Shown: positions 22,176-34,415, counted from the stretch's first letter. The stretch: 64,000 nt of DNA from Rhizobium leguminosarum bv. trifolii WSM2297 (GCF_000271845.1 NZ_JH719395.1:755080-819079); one strand, 5' to 3'. The notes: generated by a model not told the origin, from the letters alone. Program-made: numbers and translations.

Positions 22176-23529
22176 TATTCTCGTCGTCGACGACGAGCAC
22201 GATATTCGCGAGATCGTTTCCGGCATTCTCTCCGACGAGGGACACGAAACGCGCACGGCCCATGACAGCGACAGCGCGCTGGCGGCGATCTCCGACCGCG
22301 TGCCGCGGCTGATCTTCCTCGATATCTGGATGCAGGGCAGCAAGCTCGACGGCCTGTCGCTGCTCGACGAGATCAAGACCCGCCATCCGGATCTGCCCGT
22401 GGTGATGATCTCCGGCCACGGCAATATCGAGACCGCCGTCTCGGCGATCAAGCGCGGCGCCTTCGATTTCATCGAGAAGCCCTTCAAGGCCGACCGGCTG
22501 ATCCTGATCGCCGAACGGGCGCTGGAGAATTCCAAGCTGAAGCGCGAAGTCTCCGAGCTGAAGCGCCGCACCGGCGACGCGCTGGAGCTGATCGGCACTT
22601 CGGTCGCCGTGTCGCAGCTGCGCCAGACGATCGAGAAGGTCTCGCCGACCAACAGCCGCATCATGATCCTCGGCGCGTCCGGCTCCGGCAAGGAGCTGGT
22701 GGCGCGGATGATCCACAAGAAGTCGGCCCGCGCCAATGGCCCCTTCGTGGCGATCAATGCCGCCAACATCACGCCCGATCGTATGGAAGTGGCGCTGTTC
22801 GGCACCGAGGGAACACCCGGCCAGGCGCGCAAGATCGGCGCGCTTGAGGAAGCCCATCGCGGCATCCTCTATCTCGACGAAGTCGGGGAGATGCCGCGCG
22901 AGACGCAGAACAAGATCCTCCGCGTACTGGTCGACCAGCAGTTCGAGCGCGTCGGCGGCTCCAAACGCGTCAAGGTCGACGTCCGCATCATTTCCTCGAC
23001 CGCCTATAATCTCGAGAGCCGCATCACTGAGGGATGGTTCCGCGAAGATCTCTATCATCGCCTCGCCGTCGTGCCGGTGCGTGTGCCGGCGCTTGCCGAG
23101 CGGCGCGAGGACATTCCCTTCCTGGTCGATCAGCTGATGCGCCAGATTTCCGAGCAGGCCGGCATCCGTCCGCGCCGCATCGGCGACGACGCCATGGCGG
23201 TGCTGCAGGCGCACGATTGGCCGGGCAACATCCGCCAGCTGCGCAACAACATCGAGCGGCTGATGATCCTTGCCCGCACCGATGGGCCGGATGCGCCGAT
23301 CACCGCCGACATGCTGCCGACCGATCTCGGCGACATGCTGCCGAAGGTTTCCGCCAAGAACGACTACCACATCATGACACTGCCGCTGCGCGAAGCCCGC
23401 GAGATGTTCGAGAAGGATTACCTGATCGCCCAGATCAACCGCTTCGGCGGTAATATCTCGCGCACGGCGGAATTTGTCGGCATGGAGCGTTCGGCGCTGC
23501 ACCGCAAGCTGAAGTCGCTCGGCGTCTGA
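22165..23529 (+). CDS. ntrX: Response regulator NtrX (NtrC family, lacking GAFTGA)
   Basis: 454 residues: receiver domain (1-120) with VVDDEHD and phospho-acceptor in IFLDIWMQ (Asp near 53), AAA+ domain with Walker A GASGSGKE and Walker B ILYLDEVGEMP, and a C-terminal Fis-type helix-turn-helix (FGGNISRTAEFVGMERSALHRKLKSLG). Where NtrC has GAFTGA, NtrX has ALFGTEGTPGQARKIG, so contact with sigma-54 is not expected and it may act on sigma-70 promoters. The ATG at 22165 is used; an ATG at 22147 adds six residues that do not fit the family. Translationally overlapped with ntrY. Confidence 0.95.
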   Translation: MASDILVVDDEHDIREIVSGILSDEGHETRTAHDSDSALAAISDRVPRLIFLDIWMQGSKLDGLSLLDEIKTRHPDLPVVMISGHGNIETAVSAIKRGAFDFIEKPFKADRLILIAERALENSKLKREVSELKRRTGDALELIGTSVAVSQLRQTIEKVSPTNSRIMILGASGSGKELVARMIHKKSARANGPFVAINAANITPDRMEVALFGTEGTPGQARKIGALEEAHRGILYLDEVGEMPRETQNKILRVLVDQQFERVGGSKRVKVDVRIISSTAYNLESRITEGWFREDLYHRLAVVPVRVPALAERREDIPFLVDQLMRQISEQAGIRPRRIGDDAMAVLQAHDWPGNIRQLRNNIERLMILARTDGPDAPITADMLPTDLGDMLPKVSAKNDYHIMTLPLREAREMFEKDYLIAQINRFGGNISRTAEFVGMERSALHRKLKSLGV

Positions 23530-23591
23530 TCTCAGGTGCGGCCGATGCCGCGCCGCATTCCCTTATCGCTTCCCGGAAGACCAGGTTTCCT

Positions 23592-24455
23592 ATGCCGAGA
23601 ATTGCCTATGTGAATGGCCGTTACGTCAAGCATTCCGATGCCAGCGTGCATATCGAGGACCGCGGCTACCAGTTCGCCGACGGCGTCTACGAGGTCTGCG
23701 AGGTGCGCCACGGCTATATCGTCGATCTCACCCGCCATCTGAACCGTCTCGACCGTTCGCTCGGCGAGTTGCGCATCGCCTGGCCGATGGGCAAGGCGGC
23801 GCTGACCCAGGTCATCCGTCAGACGCTGCGCCGCAACCATGTGCGCAACGGGCTGTTCTATCTGCAGGTGACGCGTGGCGTTGCGCGGCGCGATCATGTC
23901 TTCCCGGCCGAGGGAACGCCGCCTTCGCTCGTCATCACCGCCAAGAGCACCGATCCGAAAATCATCGCCGGCAAGAATGCCAACGGCATCAGGGCGATTA
24001 CGCTTCTCGACAACCGCTGGGACCGCGTCGACATCAAATCCGTCGGTCTGCTGCCGAACGCCATGGCCCGCCAGCAGGCCAAGGAGGCCGGCGCCCAGGA
24101 AGCGATCTATGTCGACGGCGACGGCATGGTGAAGGAGGGGGCAGCGACCAATGTCTGGATCGTCGATTCCGACGGAATGCTGGTGACGCGGCCGGCCGAA
24201 CACGGCATCCTGCGCGGCATTACCCGCACCACTCTAATGGATGTCGCAGCCGGGCTGGGGCTGAAGATCACCGAGCGAAACTTCTCCGTTTCCGAGATGC
24301 TCGCAGCCCGCGAGGTTTTCCTCACCGCAGCCACAAGCATTTGTTTTCCGGTCGTTTCCGTCGATGGCCAGGCCATCGCCAACGGCCATCCCGGCAGTGT
24401 TTCGCAGAAAGTCCGCGAAGCCTTTTTCGACGTTGCGGAAAAGATTGCGATTTGA
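23592..24455 (+). CDS. dat: D-amino-acid aminotransferase-like PLP enzyme
   Basis: Fold-type IV aminotransferase of 287 residues. Motifs include VNGRYVKHSDASVHIEDRG, the Tyr/Glu region FADGVYEVCEV, the PLP-lysine region DIKSVGLLPNAMARQ (Lys near 143), KEGAATNVWIVD and PAEHGILRGITR for phosphate binding. Family members convert D-alanine and 2-oxoglutarate to pyruvate and D-glutamate; branched-chain or aminodeoxychorismate activity is a possible alternative. The ntrX-dat-hfq order is a recurring alphaproteobacterial neighbourhood. Confidence 0.9.
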   Translation: MPRIAYVNGRYVKHSDASVHIEDRGYQFADGVYEVCEVRHGYIVDLTRHLNRLDRSLGELRIAWPMGKAALTQVIRQTLRRNHVRNGLFYLQVTRGVARRDHVFPAEGTPPSLVITAKSTDPKIIAGKNANGIRAITLLDNRWDRVDIKSVGLLPNAMARQQAKEAGAQEAIYVDGDGMVKEGAATNVWIVDSDGMLVTRPAEHGILRGITRTTLMDVAAGLGLKITERNFSVSEMLAAREVFLTAATSICFPVVSVDGQAIANGHPGSVSQKVREAFFDVAEKIAI

Positions 24456-24567
24456 TACCAAGATTTGCTGGACAGGTGGAATGAGGGTGCCACCGGTCTT
24501 CGCATAGTGAGGTTGATTGATATTCTACCGGCCAGATGAGGTCGGCAATAAAGAAAGAAGCGGCGCG

Positions 24568-24810
24568 ATGGCGGAACGTTCTCAGAATCTGCAGGACTTA
24601 TTTCTCAATACTGTTCGCAAGCAAAAGATTTCCCTGACAATCTTTTTGATCAACGGCGTGAAACTCACGGGCGTTGTTACGTCTTTTGACAATTTCTGTG
24701 TTCTTCTTCGCCGTGACGGCCATTCGCAGCTCGTGTATAAGCATGCGATCTCGACGATCATGCCGGGCCAGCCCATGCAGATGTTCGAGAGCGAAGAAGC
24801 AGCGTCCTAA
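24568..24810 (+). CDS. hfq: RNA chaperone Hfq
   Basis: 80-residue Sm-like hexameric RNA-binding protein that helps small RNAs pair with mRNAs, including those controlling nif and nutrient uptake genes in rhizobia. Sm1 motif region: [20 protein letters not shown] and [20 protein letters not shown]; Sm2: [10 protein letters not shown]. The short acidic C-terminal tail is normal for alphaproteobacteria. The ATG at 24568 is chosen because the conserved MAERSQNLQ begins there; an ATT-type upstream extension is not supported. It is followed closely by hflX, the usual hfq-hflX pair. Confidence 0.97.
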
Positions 24811-24887
24811 CAGGATCAGCCGTCATTTCGACACGCGATACCAAGAACGATTCGATCATCCCTGAGGCCGCCAAGCACAGGGACGAC

Positions 24888-26213
24888 ATGCGCGCGACTG
24901 TCGTCGTGCCGGTTCTGAAGTCGCGCAGTCGCGGCGGCCAGAGCGAATCGGCCTCGACCCGCACGCCGGAAAGCCGGCTCGAAGAGGCGACCGGCCTCGC
25001 CCAGGCGATCGACCTTGATGTCGTCAACGGTTCGATCGTGCCGGTCAATGATCCGCGACCGGCCACACTGCTCGGCACCGGCAAGATCGAAGAGATCAAG
25101 GCGCTGCTCGATGAGCGCGATTCCGGTCTCGTCATCGTCGATCATCCGCTGACGCCGGTGCAGCAGCGCAATCTCGAAAAGGAATGGAACGCCAAGGTCA
25201 TCGACCGGACGGGTCTGATCCTCGAAATCTTCGGCCGCCGCGCCTCCACCAAGGAAGGCACGCTGCAGGTCGATCTCGCCCACTTGAATTATCAGAAGGG
25301 CCGGCTGGTTCGCAGCTGGACCCACCTTGAGCGCCAGCGCGGCGGCGGCGGCTTCATGGGCGGTCCCGGCGAAACCCAGATTGAAGCCGACCGGCGGATG
25401 CTGCAGGACCGCATCATCAAGCTCGAACGCGAGCTGGAGCAGGTCGTGCGGACCCGCCAGCTGCATCGCGCCAAACGCCGCAAGGTGCCGCACCCGATCG
25501 TCGCGATCGTCGGTTATACCAATGCCGGCAAGTCGACGCTGTTCAATCGCATCACCGGCGCCGGTGTGCTGGCCGAAGACATGCTCTTTGCCACGCTCGA
25601 CCCGACGCTTCGGCGCATGAAGCTGCCGCACGGCCGCACCGTCATCCTGTCCGATACCGTCGGTTTCATCTCCGACCTGCCGACCCATCTGGTCGCCGCC
25701 TTCCGCGCGACGCTGGAAGAGGTGCTGGAAGCCGATCTCATCCTGCATGTCCGCGACATGTCCGATGCCGACAACCAGGCGCAGAGCTCCGACGTGATGC
25801 GCATCTTGAACGATCTCGGCATCGATGAGGCCGAAGCCGACAAACGGCTGATCGAGGTCTGGAACAAGATCGACCGCCTGGAGCCCGAAGTGCACGACGC
25901 CATGGTGCAGAAATCATCAGGTGCCAGCAATGTCGTCGCGGTGTCGGCCGTCAGCGGCGAGGGCGTCGATACGCTGATGGAGGAGATCAGCCGGCGTCTC
26001 TCCGGCGTGATGACCGAAACGACGATCCGCCTTCCCGTCGACAAGCTGGCGCTGCTGCCCTGGCTCTACGACCACGCGATCGTCGATAGTCGTGAGGACA
26101 ACGAAGACGGCTCGATCACGCTGGAACTGCGCCTGTCGGAAACCGAAGCCGCCGAACTCGAGCGCCGCATCGGCGCCGGGCCGAAGCCTGGCAAAGAGGA
26201 TTGGGAACGGTAA
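24888..26213 (+). CDS. hflX: GTPase HflX
   Basis: Ribosome-associated GTPase that splits stalled 70S ribosomes. 441 residues: an N-terminal HflX domain with the glycine-rich RQRGGGGFMGGPGETQIE (about 147-164), then the G domain with G1 GYTNAGKSTLFN (about 208), G3 DTVGFI and G4 NKID. The start is uncertain: the frame stays open upstream to about 24822 (encoding STRDTKNDSIIPEAAKH), reaching to within a few bases of the hfq stop, but I see no ATG, GTG or TTG there, so ATG 24888 is used. Co-transcribed with hfq. A RIME element follows. Confidence 0.95.
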   Translation: MRATVVVPVLKSRSRGGQSESASTRTPESRLEEATGLAQAIDLDVVNGSIVPVNDPRPATLLGTGKIEEIKALLDERDSGLVIVDHPLTPVQQRNLEKEWNAKVIDRTGLILEIFGRRASTKEGTLQVDLAHLNYQKGRLVRSWTHLERQRGGGGFMGGPGETQIEADRRMLQDRIIKLERELEQVVRTRQLHRAKRRKVPHPIVAIVGYTNAGKSTLFNRITGAGVLAEDMLFATLDPTLRRMKLPHGRTVILSDTVGFISDLPTHLVAAFRATLEEVLEADLILHVRDMSDADNQAQSSDVMRILNDLGIDEAEADKRLIEVWNKIDRLEPEVHDAMVQKSSGASNVVAVSAVSGEGVDTLMEEISRRLSGVMTETTIRLPVDKLALLPWLYDHAIVDSREDNEDGSITLELRLSETEAAELERRIGAGPKPGKEDWER

Positions 26214-26227
26214 GTTCGGCGCGGCCA

Positions 26228-26363
26228 GCCCCTCATCCGGCTGCCGCCACCTTCTCCCCGCTTGCGGGGAGAAGGGACATGCCGCCCCGGCTTCCTCAAT
26301 CTCGACGCTGCATTTGGCACGTCCCCTCTACCCGTTTACGGGGAGAGGGTTAGGGTGAGGGGC
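26228..26363. repeat. RIME1-type double palindrome intergenic element, copy B
   Basis: 136-bp element in the same orientation as copy A, with ends GCCCCTCA and TGAGGGGC. Its second half (GGCACGTCCCCTCTACCCGTTTACGG region) is nearly identical to copy A. It lies between the convergent 3' ends of hflX and mazG, where it could form a bidirectional transcript end. Confidence 0.87.
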
Positions 26364-26393
26364 GGCATCCGCACGAAGCGGGCAGGCGTCAAC

Positions 26394-27239
26394 TCACTCA
26401 GCCCCGGCCGTCACAGCCCGCTCGATCGCCTTGGCCGCCTGCCAGATTTCTTCCATGCGTTCGAGGCTGGCCGCCTCCAGCGTCTCGCCTTCTGCATCAA
26501 GAACCTGCTCGATGTGATTGAACCGACGCCTGAATTTTGTATTCGTACCCCGGAGCGCCTGTTCCGGATCGGCCTTCACATGCCGGCCGATATTGACAAC
26601 CGCGAAGATCAAATCGCCAAGTTCGTCGCTGACCTTTGCCCGATCGCCTTCCCGAAGCGCTGCCCGCAATTCATCGATCTCCTCCTCGATCTTGTCGAGG
26701 ATCGGCTCGGGCGCCGACCAGTCGAAGCCGACCTTGGCGGCGCGTTCCTGCAGCTTCAGCGCTTCCGTCAAGGCCGGGAAGCTGCGTTGCACCGAGCCCA
26801 AGAACCCGCCCTTGAAATCGTCGGTAATGCCACGCCGTGCCCGCCGCTCAATGCGCTCGCGTTTCTCCGCCTGCTTGATCTCGTCCCACTGGATCTTCAC
26901 TGCATCAGGCGTATCGGCCGCCGAGCGGGCAAAGACGTGCGGGTGGCGGCGGATCATCTTGGTGGTGATGGCGTTGACCACGTCGCCGAAGGAGAATTCG
27001 CCGGCCTCCTCGGCCATGCGCGCATGGAAGACCACCTGTAGCAGCAGGTCGCCGAGTTCGTCGCAGAGATCGTCCATATCGCCGCGCTCGATCGCATCGG
27101 AGACCTCATAGGCCTCCTCGATCGTATAGGGCTTGATCGTTTCGAAGTTCTGCTCGATGTCCCAGGGGCAGCCGGTTTCGGGATGGCGCAACGCCGCCAT
27201 GATCTCGATCAGCCGCGAAATGTCTTTGGAAGGTTCCAT
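26394..27239 (-). CDS. mazG: Nucleoside triphosphate pyrophosphohydrolase MazG
   Basis: House-cleaning NTP pyrophosphatase of 281 residues, the full two-domain length. Domain 1 opens LIEIMAALRHPETGCPWDIEQNF and has the metal-binding EExxE helix in TIEEAYEVSDAIE and DELGDLLLQVVFHA. Domain 2 repeats the pattern (EEEIDELRAAL, DELGDLIFAVVNIGRH). It hydrolyses (d)NTPs to monophosphates and in E. coli affects the ppGpp level. The gene converges on hflX across RIME copy B. Seven bases separate it from the upstream deaminase-like gene on the same strand. Confidence 0.95.
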   Translation of the reverse strand: MEPSKDISRLIEIMAALRHPETGCPWDIEQNFETIKPYTIEEAYEVSDAIERGDMDDLCDELGDLLLQVVFHARMAEEAGEFSFGDVVNAITTKMIRRHPHVFARSAADTPDAVKIQWDEIKQAEKRERIERRARRGITDDFKGGFLGSVQRSFPALTEALKLQERAAKVGFDWSAPEPILDKIEEEIDELRAALREGDRAKVSDELGDLIFAVVNIGRHVKADPEQALRGTNTKFRRRFNHIEQVLDAEGETLEAASLERMEEIWQAAKAIERAVTAGAE

Positions 27240-27245
27240 GGTGCC

Positions 27246-27833
27246 TCAGTTCAGCGGAATATCGTTGGCGCTCTTCGACGACTGGTAGCTGGAAGACAGT
27301 GCGTCGTAGCGCGCCTTGATGCGAGCGGTCTGAGCCTTCAGCGCGGTCTTCGACTGAGCCTCTTCGGTTTCAACCAGATCGGCGATGGCAAAGCTGTTCC
27401 AGAAGGCGTTTTGCCTGCGATAGCCGCCGGGTTCAAGCCCGAAGACCTCCTTGAGGATCTTCAGGTCGTGCGGAATGGCGAAGGCGTCGCGGGAATCCTC
27501 ATGGCTGAAAAAATAGTAGAAATTGTCGAAGCCCGCCCAGGTGATCGCCGACATGCACATGGTGCAGGGTTCGTGCGTCGACAGAAAGATCAAATCCTTG
27601 GTCGCCGGCTTGTCGCCAAGCTCGTAGAAGCGCTTCAGCGTATGCACTTCGCCGTGCCAGAGCGGATTTTCCAGCTCGTTATTGGTTTCGGCGACGACGA
27701 GCGACAGATCGGATTTGCGCAGGATCGCCGCGCCGAACACCTTGTTGCCCAGCGAAACCCCGCGCTCGGTCAGCGGCAGGATATCCTCTTCCACGACCGA
27801 AAGCAGGCGGTCGGCGATGGTCTTGTCAGGCAT
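27246..27833 (-). CDS. Cytidine/deoxycytidylate deaminase-fold protein
   Basis: 195 residues with a zinc-dependent deaminase core: the first ligand motif is WHGEVHTLKRF (HGE in place of the usual HAE, about residues 58-68) and the second is STHEPCTMCMSAI (PCxxC, about 88-100). GNKVFGAAILRKSDLSLVVAE precedes them. The long C-terminal part (KILKEVFGLEPGGYRRQNAFWN) is unlike TadA, so a nucleoside or base deaminase of unknown substrate is the safest call. The ATG at 27833 is used because the conserved region starts there; the frame extends upstream to 27932 without family support. Likely co-transcribed with mazG. Confidence 0.82.
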   Translation of the reverse strand: MPDKTIADRLLSVVEEDILPLTERGVSLGNKVFGAAILRKSDLSLVVAETNNELENPLWHGEVHTLKRFYELGDKPATKDLIFLSTHEPCTMCMSAITWAGFDNFYYFFSHEDSRDAFAIPHDLKILKEVFGLEPGGYRRQNAFWNSFAIADLVETEEAQSKTALKAQTARIKARYDALSSSYQSSKSANDIPLN

Positions 27834-28101
27834 TGATATCTCCGGTTTTCCTTGCAGTCTATCGCCTTGGCGGCGCGAGTTAAATGCGCCAAACGCCGGT
27901 GGACGCCATTTGTCACAGGCTTTATACTGCATCGCAACAAAGAGAGTGGGAACAGGCGGATTTCGTCAGCACGGGTGACTTTTCTCAAATCGCCGACGAC
28001 GCGAGCAAAAGAATACGCGCTTGCTGGGGCTTTCGAATTTCTGTTCCTTCAATCCCTTGTCGATCACGGGCATATTCTGGCAACTTCGAAGTGGATTGAT
28101 G

Positions 28102-29538
<1,437 letters not shown>

Positions 29539-29540
29539 AT

Positions 29541-29855
29541 ATGGGTGACAAGGTTCTGACGGCCAACCGGCTGACGGACGGCATTGCCGTCTGGCTGGAT
29601 GCGAACGGCAAGTGGTCCACCTCGCTGCAGGAAGCGCTTGTCGCCCGCCACAACGAAGCTGTTGAAGCGCTGGAGGCGATCGGCAAGAAATCCTATGCCG
29701 ACAACGAGGTCGTTGACGTCGCCGTCGTCGACGTTCAGGAAACCGACGGCATTCTCTGGCCGCTTCGCCTGCGCGAACGTATTCGCGCCCAGGGGCCGAC
29801 CATGGAATACGCACCGGGCTACGCTCCTGCCGATCCCGAATTCATTGCAGTCTGA
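29541..29855 (+). CDS. DUF2849 protein of the sulfite-reduction operon
   Basis: 104 residues. The sequence TANRLTDGIAVWLDANGKWS and the tail PTMEYAPGYAPADPEFIAV match the DUF2849 family, small proteins found next to cysI in alphaproteobacteria. The biochemical role is unknown; an accessory role in sulfite reduction is inferred from constant neighbourhood. It starts 2 bases after cysG with AAGGAGC upstream, and ends 8 bases before cysI. Confidence 0.88.
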   Translation: MGDKVLTANRLTDGIAVWLDANGKWSTSLQEALVARHNEAVEALEAIGKKSYADNEVVDVAVVDVQETDGILWPLRLRERIRAQGPTMEYAPGYAPADPEFIAV

Positions 29856-29863
29856 GGAAGACG

Positions 29864-31534
<1,671 letters not shown>

Positions 31535-31544
31535 GGAGGCGATG

Positions 31545-32057
31545 ATGACGAAGATCTGGAGAGAAACCGGTTTTGTCGACAACGATCCCTGGGTTGTTGA
31601 AACCGACGAGGTGAAGGCGACCGGTGAGCAGAAGCCGCTGCTCAGCCTCGACGAGCTGATCGCCAAGGCCGACGAAAGCAACGATGTCGGCCTCGGCGTG
31701 CTGATCAAGCCGGCCGATGATGTGCGCCGGCTGGAGCCGTACCTCGATCGCCTCGAAATCGTGGCGGTCGCCTTTCCGGCCTTCAACGACGGCCGCGCCT
31801 TCAGCCATGCCTCGCTGCTGCGCCAGCGCATCGGCTATACCAACGAGTTGCGCGCTGTCGGCGACGTGCTGATCGACCAGGTGCCGCTGATGCAGCGCGT
31901 CGGCATTGACAGCTTCTCGGTCAGCAATGCCACGGCGCTGAAGCGGCTTTCCGAAAACCGGCTTCCCGCTATTCCCCACCATTATCAGCCGGCGGTGCGT
32001 GACGCCGAAGCCGGCAAGGGCTATAGTTGGCGCCGTCAGGCGAAGCCGGCCGCATAA
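31545..32057 (+). CDS. DUF934 protein of the sulfite-reduction operon
   Basis: 170 residues matching DUF934: LGVLIKPADDVRRLEPYLDRLEIVAVAFPAFNDGRAFSHA followed by LRQRIGYTNELRAVGDVLIDQ, and a C-terminal FSVSNATALKRL. The family is consistently found with cysI and cysH and is annotated only as an oxidoreductase-associated protein. AAGGAGG lies 5 bases before the second of two ATGs (31542 and 31545). It ends the cysG-DUF2849-cysI-DUF934 operon; cysH is not adjacent here. Confidence 0.9.
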   Translation: MTKIWRETGFVDNDPWVVETDEVKATGEQKPLLSLDELIAKADESNDVGLGVLIKPADDVRRLEPYLDRLEIVAVAFPAFNDGRAFSHASLLRQRIGYTNELRAVGDVLIDQVPLMQRVGIDSFSVSNATALKRLSENRLPAIPHHYQPAVRDAEAGKGYSWRRQAKPAA

Positions 32058-32096
32058 GCGTCCGGTGCCGCCTTTTCACGATGGCGGAATGAGAGC

Positions 32097-33308
32097 ATGA
32101 AGACATTCGAAGTGGCGGTGATCGGTGGCGGTCTCGCCGGCATGATCGCTGCAATCGCGCTCGCCCGCGGCGGCCGCAGCGTGGCGCTGGTGGCGCCCGT
32201 TGCCGCAAAGGAAGACAGGCGCACCACGGCGCTGATGGATCAGTCGATCCGCTTCCTCGACCGCCTGACGCTCTGGGAAAAACTGCGCCCTGCGGCCGCA
32301 CCCCTGACGAGCATGCGCATCATCGACGGCACCGACCGGCTGCTGCGCGCTCCGACGACGACTTTCCGCGCGGTCGAGGTCGGCCTCGATGCCTTCGGTT
32401 ACAATTTTCCCAACAAGGTCCTGACCGAGATCCTCGAAGCGGCGGCGGCCGCCGAGGGCAATATCACCCGCTTCCCCGATATGGCCGAATCGATCGGAAT
32501 ATCGGCCGAGGCCGTGTCGATCACCCTTGCCGGCGGCGAGACGGTGACGGCCGATTTTGCCGTCGGCGCCGACGGCCGCGGCTCGAAGCTGCGCGAGACG
32601 GCAGCAATCGACACCCGCAAATGGTCCTATCCGCAGTCGGCCATGGTCTTGAATATCGCCCATTCGCTGCCGCACCAGAACATCTCGACCGAATTCCACA
32701 CCAAACATGGCCCCTTCACCCAGGTGCCGCTGCCCGGGAATCGCTCCAGCCTCGTCTGGGTGCAGGATCCGGCCGAAGCGGCAGCCCGGATGGAATTGCC
32801 ACTGGCCGAGCTGGGCTCTCTCGTCGAGGCGCAGATGCAGTCCATGCTCGGCAAGGTCGAGGTGGAGGAGGGCGTCCAGGTCTGGCCGCTGTCGGGCATG
32901 ATGGCGCACCGTTTCGGCAAGGGGCGAATCGCGTTGATCGGCGAAGCCGCCCATGTCTTCCCGCCGATTGGGGCGCAGGGGCTGAACCTCAGCCTGCGCG
33001 ATATCATGGCGCTCACCGATATCCTCTGCGACAGGGCTGAATTGCCGGTGCCGGCCGATGCCGGCGAAAGCTTCGACCGCAAGCGCCGCGCCGATATCAT
33101 GACGCGTACGGCCAGTGTCGATCTTCTCAACCGCTCGCTGCTTTCGGATTTCCTGCCCGTTCAGATGCTGCGGGCCGCCGGCCTGCATATTCTCTCGGCC
33201 ATTCCGCCGCTGCGCAGCATTGTCATGCGCGAGGGCATCGAGCCCGGCCGCGGCTTGCGCGATATTCCGGGTGCCCTACGGGAAAAGCTGAAGCGGAAGA
33301 AGGCCTGA
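32097..33308 (+). CDS. UbiH/UbiF/COQ6-type FAD monooxygenase
   Basis: 403-residue flavoprotein hydroxylase of the ubiquinone biosynthesis type. FAD-binding GGGLAGMIAAIALARGG at the N-terminus, the DG motif FAVGADGRGSKLRE (about 157-170) and the second FAD motif LIGEAAHVFPPIGAQGLNLSLRD (about 280-300; GEAAH in place of the common GDAAH). Such enzymes add ring hydroxyls to ubiquinone precursors, though some members act on other aromatics. It starts 39 bases after the DUF934 gene and may share its transcript. Its 3' end overlaps the convergent AEC permease gene by 33 bases. Confidence 0.9.
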   Translation: MKTFEVAVIGGGLAGMIAAIALARGGRSVALVAPVAAKEDRRTTALMDQSIRFLDRLTLWEKLRPAAAPLTSMRIIDGTDRLLRAPTTTFRAVEVGLDAFGYNFPNKVLTEILEAAAAAEGNITRFPDMAESIGISAEAVSITLAGGETVTADFAVGADGRGSKLRETAAIDTRKWSYPQSAMVLNIAHSLPHQNISTEFHTKHGPFTQVPLPGNRSSLVWVQDPAEAAARMELPLAELGSLVEAQMQSMLGKVEVEEGVQVWPLSGMMAHRFGKGRIALIGEAAHVFPPIGAQGLNLSLRDIMALTDILCDRAELPVPADAGESFDRKRRADIMTRTASVDLLNRSLLSDFLPVQMLRAAGLHILSAIPPLRSIVMREGIEPGRGLRDIPGALREKLKRKKA

Positions 33309-34238
33309 GCGGATCGCGATCAGCCAGAGCGAAACGCTGACCACCGAAAGCACCGTCGTGATCAGGATCGTCGCCGAGGCGCGCTCCTGCCAGACGCCAT
33401 ATTGCTGGCCGATGACGAAGACATTGGTCGCCGTCGGCAGGCTGGCAAGCAGCACGGCGGCCTGGATCCAGACCGGCTCGAAACCGCCAACCACCGTCAG
33501 CGCGATGAACACCGCGGTCGGATGCAGGATCAGCTTCGCCGGCACGATAAAGGAGATCTCGGCCGGAATCCGCTTCAGCGGCCGTAGCGCCAGCGTCACG
33601 CCCATGGCAAAGAGCGCGCAGGGAGCCGCCGCCTGAGCGAGGTAATCGACGAGGCGCTGGAAGGCCAGCGGCTGGTCAATATCAAGCGCGGCCACCGCAA
33701 AGCCTGCCGCCGTCGACAGGATGAAGGGATGCAGTACGACCTTCCGGGCGATATCGGCGACAAGCCGCCCCGCTGAACGCTTGTCGTCGCCCGCCGCTGC
33801 CATCAGTGCCGGCGCCACGATGAAATGCAGCGCATTCTCGAAGCAGATGATCAGTGCCACCGGCACGGCGGCAGCTTCGCCGAGCGCGAGCAGCGCCAGG
33901 CCCGGGCCCATATAGCCGATATTGCCATAGGCGCCGGCAAAGGCCTGGATGGTGCAATCGGCGAGCGAATTGCCGCGCACGACGCGGCCGACGGCAAACA
34001 GCATGATGAAGACCGCATAGGTCGCGGCGATATCGGTGACGATGAAATCGACGCGCGTCAGCTCTTCGATCGGCGTGCGCGAGACGAGCTTGAAGAACAG
34101 AGCGGGCAGGGCGGCATAGATGATGAAGGTGTTCAGCCAGCCGAGCGCTTCGGCCGGCAGCTTCGTCGCCTTGGCAGCGATATAACCGATCAGGATCAGG
34201 CCGAAGAACGGCAGTAGCAGGCTGACGATATCGGCCAA
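33276..34238 (-). CDS. AEC-family transporter (auxin efflux carrier type)
   Basis: 320-residue inner-membrane permease with about ten hydrophobic segments in two five-helix halves. The N-terminus SLLLPFFGLILIGYIAAKATKLP and the mid-protein GNIGYMGPGLALLALGE with its N-I-G-Y-M-G-P motif are typical of the AEC (MdcF/PIN-like) family. Bacterial members move dicarboxylates such as malonate, or other anions; the substrate here is unknown. The stop region overlaps the 3' end of the UbiH-type gene, so the two transcripts are antisense to one another at their ends. Confidence 0.9.
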   Translation of the reverse strand: MADIVSLLLPFFGLILIGYIAAKATKLPAEALGWLNTFIIYAALPALFFKLVSRTPIEELTRVDFIVTDIAATYAVFIMLFAVGRVVRGNSLADCTIQAFAGAYGNIGYMGPGLALLALGEAAAVPVALIICFENALHFIVAPALMAAAGDDKRSAGRLVADIARKVVLHPFILSTAAGFAVAALDIDQPLAFQRLVDYLAQAAAPCALFAMGVTLALRPLKRIPAEISFIVPAKLILHPTAVFIALTVVGGFEPVWIQAAVLLASLPTATNVFVIGQQYGVWQERASATILITTVLSVVSVSLWLIAIRSGLLPLQLFP

Positions 34239-34345
34239 GAGGTCTTCCAGTACGCGGGGATGATCGGCGGGTCAGGACCTGACTTACGCAATTCCAGCGA
34301 AACTGTGTAGCGGTTTGGGCTGCGAAATTGCGGAAGAACAAATCG

Positions 34346-34389
34346 GTAGAGCGCTTTCGTCATTTCAAGGAAAGACGGAAACGCTCTAC
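34346..34389. repeat. Short palindromic repeat of the GTAGAGCG type
   Basis: Inverted repeat GTAGAGCGCTTTCGTC / GACGGAAACGCTCTAC with a 12-base centre and two mismatches in a 16-base arm. The AGAGCGTTTCCG arm is a recurrent small palindrome in rhizobial intergenic DNA as I remember it. It lies in the gap between the AEC permease and the metallo-hydrolase gene. Confidence 0.5.
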
Positions 34390-34415
34390 AGGTGGGACGT
34401 GCCTGACCAGAGCGA

